DNA of 20,641 bases, taken from contig JBDNFP010000113.1 in assembly GCA_041689775.1 (NCBI GenBank), forward strand, positions 1 to 20,641, written 5' to 3'. The DNA comes from JBDNFP01 sp041689775. Lineage in GTDB: Bacteria > Bacteroidota > Bacteroidia > Cytophagales > Spirosomataceae. The notes under the pieces were generated by a model. The model searched no databases, was not told where the DNA came from, and saw only the letters and a program-made list of their open reading frames with translations. Made by a program: the position numbers and the translations under genes. This document shows positions 6,245-13,707 of this stretch, piece after piece. How positions within the stretch are numbered: the stretch's first letter is position 1; every line of letters begins with the position of its first letter.

Positions 6245-6274
6245 CAAAATTAACCCGAAAAGGGTCACGACCAA
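6245..6274 (-). promoter_or_regulatory. Promoter of the PAP2-like gene
   Basis: On the minus strand TTG (6272-6274), 19 bases, then TAATTTTG (6245-6252) matches both boxes of the Bacteroidota consensus. The TTG start codon at 6210 lies 34 bases downstream. It occupies the gap between rpoN and this gene, so the two need not share a transcript. Confidence 0.6.
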
Positions 6275-6303
6275 CGCACTTTCCTTTTTCTACTCAAATG
6301 AAA

Positions 6304-7755
6304 TTAAATTTGTTTCCGCAAACGCGCTACGGGGATATTCAGCTGTTCGCGATACTTCGCTACTGTTCTACGGGCAATATTGTACCCTTTTTCGTTCAAA
6401 AGCTTTTCCAGCTTATCGTCTGAGAAGGGTTTACGCTTGGGCTCTGTTTCAATGAGTTCGCGTAGAATATTCTTCACTTCCCGGCTACTCGCATCCTCTC
6501 CGGAGTCAGTAGCAATCCCCTCTGAGAAAAAGTACTTTAAAGGATACAGTCCAAACTCGGTCTGCACGCATTTGCTACTAGCTACCCGTGAAACCGTCGA
6601 AACGTCCATATCAATAACCGTGGCTATATCTTTCAAAATCATCGGGCGAAGCTTCGTCTCATCTCCATCCTGAAAGAAATCGTATTGATAGTTCAGTATG
6701 GCCGTCATGGTTCGCATGAGCGTAGCCTGACGCTGCTTGATGGCATCAATAAACCACTTGGCAGAGTCTAACTTTTGCTTCACAAAAGAGACCGTTTCGC
6801 GTATATTTTTGTTGGATTTATCGCTTTTATTATAGGTATCAAGCATATCCGCAAAGGTACGGCTTACCCGTAATTCGGGAGCATTGCGAGAATTAAGGCT
6901 TACGTCCAGCTGACCAGTGTGATTGGTAAGTATGAAATCCGGCGTCAGGTAGTGCGAACGGTCGTCGTCTCCCTCCACTGATCCCGGCTTAGGGTTCAGA
7001 CGAGTAATGAGAGTAAGTACATTAAATGCTTCGCTTTGCGTCAACCCCAACCGCCTCTGAATTTTCTCATAATGCTTTTTAGAAAACTCCTCGAAGTAGT
7101 TCTCAATCACTTCGATGGCGGGTTCAACGGCGACATCTGATCTGTGTTTCCGGCGTAGCTGAAGGAGCAGGCACTCCTGCAAATCACGGGCTCCGATGCC
7201 AGCTGGTTCGAGAGATTGAATTTTCTTCAATACATATTCCAACTCCTCCTCACTGGTATATACGCCTTGCGTAAAAATCAAGTCGTTGGCAATAGATTTC
7301 AGCGGACGGCGCAAATAACCATCATTCTCGATACTGCCTAATAAGTGCAAGCCCAGAAACTTATCTTTTTCGGAGAGAGATAAGAAACCAAATTGCTGAT
7401 ACAGACTATCATGCAAGGTTAGACGAGTGGCAATGGGATAGTCCCGGTCTTCTTCGTTTCCGAAAGAACCGTCTCCATACATCTTATAACCATTCACCTC
7501 GTCATGGTTCAGGTAGCTATCGATATCAAGATCATCGTTGCGTCGATCATCATAATCACTCTCGTCTGACAAATCGTCTTCAAATTCATTGGTCGGCAAC
7601 TCTTCTTGACCTTCCTCCAATGCCGGATTAATCTCAATTTCTTCCTTAATCCGAGTATCCAATTCGGCCGTAGGAATCTGCAGAAGCTTTATAAACTGTA
7701 TTTGCTGAGGCGAAAGCTTCTGTAACAGCCCCTGGGTAATGATTAGCTTTTGAAT
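6304..7755 (-). CDS. rpoN: RNA polymerase sigma-54 factor RpoN
   Basis: Sigma-54 directs RNA polymerase to -24/-12 promoters that need an AAA+ activator. The reading frame holds region I (QKLIITQGLLQKLSPQQIQ, then FIKLLQIPTAEL), an acidic region II (EEGQEE ... DDLSDESDYDD), the core-binding region, a helix-turn-helix (LKDIATVIDMDVSTVSRVAS), and the RpoN box ARRTVAKYR near the C-terminus. Region I is essential for activator response, so translation must start at or before it. The frame is closed by TAA at 7759-7761, and the only codons between that stop and QKL are ATC and ATT. I place the start at ATT 7753-7755 (483 residues, normal for the family). The next standard start is TTG at 7662, which would remove region I. 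Either AUU is used or an ATG has been mutated or misread. Confidence 0.9.
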   Translation of the reverse strand: MQKLIITQGLLQKLSPQQIQFIKLLQIPTAELDTRIKEEIEINPALEEGQEELPTNEFEDDLSDESDYDDRRNDDLDIDSYLNHDEVNGYKMYGDGSFGNEEDRDYPIATRLTLHDSLYQQFGFLSLSEKDKFLGLHLLGSIENDGYLRRPLKSIANDLIFTQGVYTSEEELEYVLKKIQSLEPAGIGARDLQECLLLQLRRKHRSDVAVEPAIEVIENYFEEFSKKHYEKIQRRLGLTQSEAFNVLTLITRLNPKPGSVEGDDDRSHYLTPDFILTNHTGQLDVSLNSRNAPELRVSRTFADMLDTYNKSDKSNKNIRETVSFVKQKLDSAKWFIDAIKQRQATLMRTMTAILNYQYDFFQDGDETKLRPMILKDIATVIDMDVSTVSRVASSKCVQTEFGLYPLKYFFSEGIATDSGEDASSREVKNILRELIETEPKRKPFSDDKLEKLLNEKGYNIARRTVAKYREQLNIPVARLRKQI

Positions 7756-8266
7756 GATTTAGTAGCGGTTAGTCATGTAAGTAGCTGATAGCTATTAGCT
7801 TGTAGCTGTTATATTTTTATAAATATTTGATATAGAGAATATTAGCCATTGATTTGACTAAATTAATAATACAAACTAATTCTGCCTTAGTACTTAGCAA
7901 TTTTTAGTTAATCGATCGTTTCCCTCTTTTTATGGTTTACTGTGACCATATGCTACCAAAAGCCATGCCAATTCATTGTTTAATGAATTTGTCTGCACAA
8001 AAAAATAATAAATTATTCCTCCGCATAGAATTATTTTCTCAAAATCAGCAAGTTACAACCGAAAGAAAATATACAAGAAGCCATACTGAATCCTGCTATC
8101 ATTGTAATGACTGCGTACTAATACTTATGATTACGTAGGTTTTCGACGGGTTATTCTTAATTTTACGGCATGCTTAACACCCCAGAAATTAAGCTTTACA
8201 GTAATTCCGAAGAGCAGAAAAGTTTGTTAGAATAATAGTATCCTATTTGAAATATAGAAATTAACG
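7756..8266. other. Divergent intergenic region between rpoN and asnS
   Basis: No convincing gene in about 510 bases. The only open frame (7932-8138) is short with unlikely composition. The region is AT-rich and must hold the promoters of rpoN (minus) and asnS (plus), but no exact TTG-N19-TAnnTTTG pair is seen for either; TTTG (8223-8226) and TATTTG (8244-8249) before asnS are a partial match. A heptad repeat lies near rpoN. Confidence 0.6.
7782..7809. repeat. Four tandem TAGCTNN heptads
   Basis: TAGCT begins at 7782, 7789, 7796 and 7803, an exact period of seven, with two variable bases after each (GA, AT, TG, GT). It lies just upstream of the rpoN start on the minus strand. It may be a simple-sequence tract or a phased binding site. 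Confidence 0.5.
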
Positions 8267-9706
8267 ATGATGGGTCCCGTACAGATCAAACAGTTATTAA
8301 AAAGTACCGAAATCGGTCAACCGGTAGAAATCAAAGCCTGGGTTCGTACCAAGCGTGAAAGCAAAAATGCAATCTTCATTGCGCTCAATGATGGTTCTAC
8401 CATTCATAATATACAGGCCGTAGCCGAGCCGGGACAGTTTTCCGAGGCCACTCTTCGTCTTATTACGACGGGTTCTTGCCTAAAAGTTACCGGTACACTC
8501 GTGGAATCCATGGGGTCGGGCCAGTCGGTTGAGGTAAAAGTCGACGACGTTGAAATTTATGGTACTGCCGATCCGGACAAGTACCCGCTACAACCCAAGA
8601 AGCACTCCCTCGAATTTTTGCGGGAGATAGCCCACTTGCGCCCCCGGACCAATACGTTCGGAGCTATTCTCCGGATTCGGCATACGCTGGCTTTTGCGGT
8701 ACACAAGTACTACAACGACAACGGATTCTTCTACCTGCATACGCCAATCGTGACGGCCTCCGACGCCGAGGGAGCCGGGGAGATGTTCAGGGTTACGACC
8801 TTAAATATGGATAATCCTCCTCGTAACGAGGAAGGTAAAATTGACTACAAGGAAGATTTCTTTGGTCGGGAGACAAACCTTACCGTATCCGGGCAGTTGG
8901 AAGGAGAGTTAGGTGCCATGGCGCTTTCCAAGATCTATACGTTTGGTCCTACGTTCCGGGCAGAGAACTCCAACACCACCCGCCACCTCGCTGAGTTCTG
9001 GATGATTGAGCCCGAGATGGCGTTCTTCGAGCTGAAAGACAACATGGACCTTGCCGAGGACTTCGTAAAGTATGTAATTAACTACGCGCTGGAAAACTGC
9101 GCCGACGACTTAGCCTTTTTGGAAAAGCGGCAAGCCGAGGAAGAAAAAAGTAAACCCCAGAATGAACGTTCTATGCCGCTAGCGGAAAAACTCCGGTTTG
9201 TAGTTGATAATCCCTTCGAGCGGCTTACCTATACCGAAGCCATTGATATTCTGGTGCGGTCAAAGCCCCACAAGGAAAAGAAATTTCAGTACCACGTAGA
9301 ATGGGGTGTTGATCTGCAAAGCGAACATGAGCGCTATCTGGTGGAGAAGCACTTCAAAAAACCCGTGATCCTGACCAACTATCCCCGTGAGATCAAAGCT
9401 TTCTACATGAAGCTTGACGACGACGGAAAAACAGTTCGGGCTATGGACGTGCTATTTCCGGGTATTGGTGAAATTATCGGTGGCAGTCAACGGGAAGAGA
9501 ACTACGAGAAGCTACTCGAAAGGGTGAAGGAGGTAGGTATCGAGCCCGAAAGTATCTGGTGGTACCTCGAAACCCGTCAGTTTGGAACGGCCCCTCACGC
9601 CGGATTCGGTCTCGGGTTTGAGCGCCTGGTACTGTTTGTTACCGGCATGGGAAATATCAGAGATGTAATTCCATTCCCCCGCTTCCCAAAGAGCGCGGAG
9701 TTTTAA
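8267..9706 (+). CDS. asnS: Asparaginyl-tRNA synthetase
   Basis: This class IIb aminoacyl-tRNA synthetase charges tRNA-Asn with asparagine in the cytoplasm. It is 479 residues, typical for bacterial AsnS. The N-terminal OB-fold anticodon-binding domain (about 15-105, VEIKAWVRTKRESKNAIFIALNDG) precedes the catalytic domain. Motif 2 is FRAENSNTTRHLAEFWMIEPE, starting at residue 230. Motif 3 is GFGLGFERLVLFVTG near 446-460, followed by the conserved IRDVIPFPR ending. The FRAENSNTTRH form of motif 2 fits asparagine rather than aspartate enzymes. Two ATG codons are adjacent at 8267 and 8270; either may start. The gene is intact and stands alone, with a repeat-bearing gap behind it. Confidence 0.97.
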   Translation: MMGPVQIKQLLKSTEIGQPVEIKAWVRTKRESKNAIFIALNDGSTIHNIQAVAEPGQFSEATLRLITTGSCLKVTGTLVESMGSGQSVEVKVDDVEIYGTADPDKYPLQPKKHSLEFLREIAHLRPRTNTFGAILRIRHTLAFAVHKYYNDNGFFYLHTPIVTASDAEGAGEMFRVTTLNMDNPPRNEEGKIDYKEDFFGRETNLTVSGQLEGELGAMALSKIYTFGPTFRAENSNTTRHLAEFWMIEPEMAFFELKDNMDLAEDFVKYVINYALENCADDLAFLEKRQAEEEKSKPQNERSMPLAEKLRFVVDNPFERLTYTEAIDILVRSKPHKEKKFQYHVEWGVDLQSEHERYLVEKHFKKPVILTNYPREIKAFYMKLDDDGKTVRAMDVLFPGIGEIIGGSQREENYEKLLERVKEVGIEPESIWWYLETRQFGTAPHAGFGLGFERLVLFVTGMGNIRDVIPFPRFPKSAEF

Positions 9707-9727
9707 TCCCATTTGAGACGGGCAAGG

Positions 9728-9868
9728 GGTAAATTATGAAAGGTTAATCGGACAAAGGAAATTAAATACATTCTTTGACCCATTAATCTTTCACCCTTAA
9801 CCTAGTGGAGATAAATCGGCCATCAGGAGCTAAACTCACTTTGACCAATTAACCCTTGACCTTTAAAC
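9728..9868. repeat. Three degenerate 30-bp repeats between asnS and nuoH
   Basis: CTTTGACCCATTAATCTTTC and its continuation (9773-9802) matches 9839-9868 at about 24 of 30 positions. A third, more diverged copy lies in inverted orientation at 9728-9756. The common form is CTTTGACC-ATTAA-C-TT--ACC-TTAA. No hairpin terminator with a T tract is evident. This may be intergenic repeat debris or a binding-site array. Confidence 0.45.
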
Positions 9869-9904
9869 TAATAATCCCCTTATTACATCGTCCACCGAAC
9901 ACCT

Positions 9905-10990
9905 ATGTACGCAACCCTGATAATATTCCTGCTGATGATACCCGGTTTTGTGGTAGTGGGCGTATACCTTGAACGAAAGATATCCGCTTTTATCCAGGAC
10001 CGTATGGGACCTATGGAGGTAGGGAAATGGGGATTATTGCAGTTGATTGCCGACCTGCTCAAACTTTTACAAAAGGAAGATATCGTTCCCAAAGCAGCAG
10101 ACAAATGGCTCTTTTTGGTAGCACCTTTCATTATTTTTGCATCCATTTTTGCGGCGTATGCCGTACTACCCCTAGCTCCCGGGCTTAGTGGTTCAGGAGC
10201 GGCGGTCGGCGTTTTTTATCTCCTCACCATTGTATCGGTGGACGTAATCGGTATTTTAATGGCCGGTTGGGGCTCTAATAATAAATACTCCCTCTTTGGC
10301 GCTATGCGCTCCGTAGCGCAGATCGTTTCCTACGAAGTACCATTAGGGCTGTCGATTTTGTGCGTAGTGATGCTAACCCAAACCCTCGACTTACAGGCAA
10401 TAAGTTTTCAACAGGGTATCTATTCGCCTGACCCCATCTATCTATTTGGGCTTAAAGGATTACATATAGAGGTCACTCAGCTTGGTGGTTTTCTGAGCTG
10501 GAATATCGTCCGAAATCCCTTTTTGCTCATTGCTTATGTTGTCTTTTTCATTGCCTCTCTGGCCGAGTGCAACCGGGCTCCCTTCGACCTCCCCGAGGGT
10601 GAGTCGGAGCTGGTGGGTGGTTTCCACACGGAGTATTCGGGTATGCGCTATGCCTTATTGATGCTATCCGAATACGGCATGATGCTCCTGGTATCACTCC
10701 TCGGAGCTATTCTATTTCTGGGTAGTTGGAACACTCCTTTCCCCAATATCGGTCCCTTACGGCTGGCTGACTGGACCAGCGGCGAGCCCGGCACTATCTT
10801 CGGATACTTATCGGGAGCTTTCTGGTTACTTACCAAAGCACTCCTGGCTGTACTGATCCAAATGTGGGTACGATGGACCTTGCCTCGCCTGCGAGTCGAT
10901 CAGCTTATGTACCTGGGCTGGAAGGTACTTACGCCGGTTGGGCTTCTTCTTTTCTTTATTTCCGGCGTTTGGCGTTTGGTAGGTATTTGA
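9905..10990 (+). CDS. nuoH: NADH-quinone oxidoreductase subunit H
   Basis: NuoH is the membrane subunit of respiratory complex I that forms part of the quinone chamber and links the peripheral arm to the proton-pumping arm. The 361 residues carry about eight hydrophobic helices. Family signatures are YLERKISAFIQDRMGP (near 21-36), the AMRSVAQIVSYEVPLG segment, and LAECNRAPFDLPEGESELVGGFHTEYSGM, the strongly conserved loop near the quinone site. The ATG at 9905 sits at the usual distance before the first helix. No other nuo subunit is next to it: asnS lies upstream and a secreted protein downstream. It is therefore an isolated complex I gene whose partners must be elsewhere. The sequence looks fully functional. 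Confidence 0.96.
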   Translation: MYATLIIFLLMIPGFVVVGVYLERKISAFIQDRMGPMEVGKWGLLQLIADLLKLLQKEDIVPKAADKWLFLVAPFIIFASIFAAYAVLPLAPGLSGSGAAVGVFYLLTIVSVDVIGILMAGWGSNNKYSLFGAMRSVAQIVSYEVPLGLSILCVVMLTQTLDLQAISFQQGIYSPDPIYLFGLKGLHIEVTQLGGFLSWNIVRNPFLLIAYVVFFIASLAECNRAPFDLPEGESELVGGFHTEYSGMRYALLMLSEYGMMLLVSLLGAILFLGSWNTPFPNIGPLRLADWTSGEPGTIFGYLSGAFWLLTKALLAVLIQMWVRWTLPRLRVDQLMYLGWKVLTPVGLLLFFISGVWRLVGI

Positions 10991-11131
10991 CCCTCCACCC
11001 CACTTTTGTGAGTACTTTTCAGACTCTTTTTCCGAATTTCTGCACCGCTTTTACACAAAATGATCGTTTCGTTTGTTATAAAGTCGTGCGTTCCTTTTTT
11101 AACCCGTTCACTATCAAAAACTACCTTACCA

Positions 11132-11899
11132 ATGAAGCAACTTTTCTTTTCTTGCGTAGTCGTTATTCTGTGTGGCTTTGTAGCCCCTGCCTCTGCTCAA
11201 AAATCAGTTAATCCTCCCGCCGAAGGCTTTAAGGCAACAGCCTCTGACGCCAAAGCTATCGCGCTCGCAGACGAAGCGATGGAAGCCATGGGCGGACGTA
11301 AAAACTGGGACAAAACACGTTTCATTACCTGGAATTTTTTTGGGAATCGTCGGCTGACTTGGGACAAATGGACCGGTGATGTACGGATCGATTATTTGAA
11401 AGCTGATCAGACGGTGCTACTTAATGTAAATTCGAACACCGGCCGCGTGATGAAAAACGGACAAGAACTTACTCAGCCCGACTCCGTAGCCATGTATGTA
11501 AAACAAGGAATTAGCGCTTGGATCAACGATTCGTATTGGCTCGTAATGCCTTACAAACTGAAAGATTCTGGCGTAACGCTGAAATACATAGGTTCTGAAA
11601 AAACCGAGGACGGTTCGGCAGCTGAAAAAATTCAGCTTACGTTTGACAGCGTGGGAGATACCCCCCAAAACAAATACTACGTCTGGATCAGCCCCGAAAC
11701 GCACTTGGTAAGTCAATGGGCTTATTATGCCAAAACCGACAACGAAAAAGCAGGCTTTGTACTACCCTGGAAGACTTATAAGGAATACGGAAAGGTACTT
11801 CTCTCCGGTGACCGAGGACAGCGTCAACTAACTGATATTCAAGTTTTCAGTAAACTACCCAAATCAGTATTTGAGTCTTTCGAAAAACCCACGCTGTAA
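11132..11899 (+). CDS. Secreted protein, possible LolA-like fold
   Basis: This 255-residue exported protein starts at the ATG at 11132 (MKQLFFSCVVVILCGFVAP), whose hydrophobic core and ASA-Q boundary near residue 22 make a signal peptide. An in-frame ATG at 11060 would bury it behind 24 extra residues. After the leader come ALADEAMEAMGGRKNWDKTRFITWNFFGNRRLTWDKWTGDVRID and repeated aromatic strands, which recall the half-barrel of LolA/LolB-like lipoprotein carriers common in Bacteroidota. There is no lipobox cysteine, so a soluble periplasmic protein is likeliest. The specific role is unknown. It is followed by hemH after about 40 bases on the same strand. Confidence 0.75.
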   Translation: MKQLFFSCVVVILCGFVAPASAQKSVNPPAEGFKATASDAKAIALADEAMEAMGGRKNWDKTRFITWNFFGNRRLTWDKWTGDVRIDYLKADQTVLLNVNSNTGRVMKNGQELTQPDSVAMYVKQGISAWINDSYWLVMPYKLKDSGVTLKYIGSEKTEDGSAAEKIQLTFDSVGDTPQNKYYVWISPETHLVSQWAYYAKTDNEKAGFVLPWKTYKEYGKVLLSGDRGQRQLTDIQVFSKLPKSVFESFEKPTL

Positions 11900-11941
11900 G
11901 CCATCACAACAGTCAAACTTTACATAAATTCAATTAATATA

Positions 11942-13006
11942 ATGAGTACCGAATCACTAACAGCAACCCGGGTATCTACTCCTACATCAATCGGAAAAAC
12001 CGGGGTGTTGATTGTTAATCTTGGCACACCCGATAGCCCGAGTACTCCCGACGTACGTAAGTACTTACGTGAGTTTCTAATGGACGGCCGGGTAGTAGAT
12101 TTTCCATTTATTCCCCGCTGGATGCTGGTTAATCTGATTATTGCTCCCTTCCGGGCTCCAAAATCAGCCAAAATATATAAAGAAGTCTGGACCGAGGAGG
12201 GATCACCGCTAAAAGTGTACGGCTTTGCGGTTGAGAAAATGCTGCAAGAGCAGCTAGGTGACGACTACGTTGTTAAACTAGCCATGCGGTACCAAAGCCC
12301 GAGTATTGAGGCAGGCATGAAGCATTTACAGCATTTGGGGCTTTCAAAGATTATTATTGTTCCATTTTTTCCGCAATATGCCTCGGCCACGACCGGCTCC
12401 ATCTACGAAGAGGTCATGCGTTTATTCACAAAGTGGCAGGTGATGCCCGAGTTACGGTTTGTCAATCGTTTTCTCGATCATCCCAAATTTTTGGAAGGCT
12501 TTGTCCGGCTTGGAAGAAAATACGTCGCCGAGCATGAATATGACCACTATGTTTTCAGCTATCATGGCCTGCCCGAACGGCAGATTCGTAAGGGTGACGT
12601 CACCAAAAACCAATGCAAACTCGGTAGCTGCTGCGATACGCTAAACAAAGATAACCAACATTGTTACCGGGCTCAATGCTTCGAAACCACCCGTCTGCTT
12701 GTTAAGGAGTTGGGGGTACCCGAGGGAAAGTATACCACCTGCTTTCAGTCGCGCCTCGGTAGAGATCCCTGGATCAAGCCCTACACCGAAGATCTAGTAA
12801 AGGAACTACCCAAGCGTGGCGATAAAAATGTGCTGGTATTCTCGCCCGCCTTTGTATCTGACTGCCTCGAAACAACCATCGAAGTAGGAGAAGAATACAA
12901 GGAAATCTTTGAAGAAGAAGGTGGCGAGCACTGGCAGCTCGTAGAGAGCCTCAACGATAGCGAACTATGGGTAGAAGCACTCGTAGATATCGTTAAGGAG
13001 GCGTAG
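11942..13006 (+). CDS. hemH: Ferrochelatase
   Basis: Ferrochelatase inserts ferrous iron into a porphyrin in the last step of haem synthesis. The 354 residues include the N-terminal GVLIVNLGTPDSP (21-33), the metal-site region FSYHGLPERQ with His208, CFQSRLGRDPW (267-277), and the conserved FSPAFVSDCLETTIEV with Glu310. The first 18 residues are a poorly conserved extension. Between 225 and 246 there is an unusual group of cysteines (225, 230, 231, 241, 246), with Cys267 nearby. Some bacterial ferrochelatases bind a [2Fe-2S] cluster, so a cluster or structural disulfide site is possible but unproven. A strong terminator closes the transcript. Confidence 0.95.
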   Translation: MSTESLTATRVSTPTSIGKTGVLIVNLGTPDSPSTPDVRKYLREFLMDGRVVDFPFIPRWMLVNLIIAPFRAPKSAKIYKEVWTEEGSPLKVYGFAVEKMLQEQLGDDYVVKLAMRYQSPSIEAGMKHLQHLGLSKIIIVPFFPQYASATTGSIYEEVMRLFTKWQVMPELRFVNRFLDHPKFLEGFVRLGRKYVAEHEYDHYVFSYHGLPERQIRKGDVTKNQCKLGSCCDTLNKDNQHCYRAQCFETTRLLVKELGVPEGKYTTCFQSRLGRDPWIKPYTEDLVKELPKRGDKNVLVFSPAFVSDCLETTIEVGEEYKEIFEEEGGEHWQLVESLNDSELWVEALVDIVKEA

Positions 13007-13045
13007 AGCAAGTATTTCGATCGGTATCTTACCACCATTATTTCT

Positions 13046-13089
13046 CTTCTTAGACCTTGCCATTGAGTAAGGTCTAAGAAGCATTTTTT
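13046..13089 (+). terminator. Intrinsic terminator after hemH
   Basis: A 13-bp perfect stem (13046-13058 with 13069-13081) surrounds a 10-base loop and is followed by CATTTTTT. It separates hemH from the FMN reductase gene. Confidence 0.85.
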
Positions 13090-13113
13090 ATACATCATCA
13101 TTCAACAACTTAC

Positions 13114-13698
13114 ATGAAAGTAGCCGTTATTTCAACTTCCCCGCGTATGGGTAGCAACTCATTGAAAGTTGCAAAATATATACAATTCCTGGTTGAAGAG
13201 CAGGGCGTAAATGAGGTAGGCCTCGCCAATTTTGAGAACGTTGATATTCCTATGGTAGGAAGAGGAAGTCTGGATCAGGACAACCTTACGCCATTTCAGC
13301 AGAATCTGATAGCAACCTGGGGCGCCGCAGATGTGGTGATCTTCACCGTGCCAGAGTACAACTGGATCACGAGCGGAGAACTCATTAATGCCATGCACCA
13401 ACTTGGCGGTAAGCCATTTGCTCATTTGTTCGATAAAAAGGTATTTGCCTTAGTGGGGGTGTCCTCCGGAAGAGGTGGCCGAAGACCAGCGCTCGAAATA
13501 ACAACGCTGACCAACAAGCTAATTAGTTTTCTGAATAAGTATTCCATCATTTCACCCAAACTATTTGAATCGCACGAGACAGGTGATAATTTAACGGAGG
13601 ACGGGGAGTCAATCGGAAACAACATCTACGAACACGGAGCATCAGACTTTGTGCAGTACACCCTACGCATTGCCAAGCAATGGCATGGTGTACTGTAA
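13114..13698 (+). CDS. NAD(P)H-dependent FMN reductase-family flavoprotein
   Basis: This 194-residue flavodoxin-like protein belongs to the NADPH-dependent FMN reductase family. The N-terminal phosphate-binding loop STSPRMGSNSLKVA (8-21) follows the first strand. PEYNWITSGELINAMHQLG is the family PEYN signature that contacts the flavin ring, and GVSSGRGGRRPALE forms the second flavin loop. Such enzymes reduce FMN, quinones, azo dyes or chromate, and the natural substrate is not shown by the sequence. The length is normal for the family. It begins 24 bases after the hemH terminator and converges with the cysteine desulfurase gene, with nine bases between the stops and no terminator visible there. 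Confidence 0.88.
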   Translation: MKVAVISTSPRMGSNSLKVAKYIQFLVEEQGVNEVGLANFENVDIPMVGRGSLDQDNLTPFQQNLIATWGAADVVIFTVPEYNWITSGELINAMHQLGGKPFAHLFDKKVFALVGVSSGRGGRRPALEITTLTNKLISFLNKYSIISPKLFESHETGDNLTEDGESIGNNIYEHGASDFVQYTLRIAKQWHGVL

Positions 13699-13707
13699 AC
13701 GCCTTTC

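Noticed and set aside
7932..8138. 68-codon open frame between rpoN and asnS
   Set aside because: Unlikely composition, no recognisable motif, no promoter, and it lies in an AT-rich divergent intergenic region.
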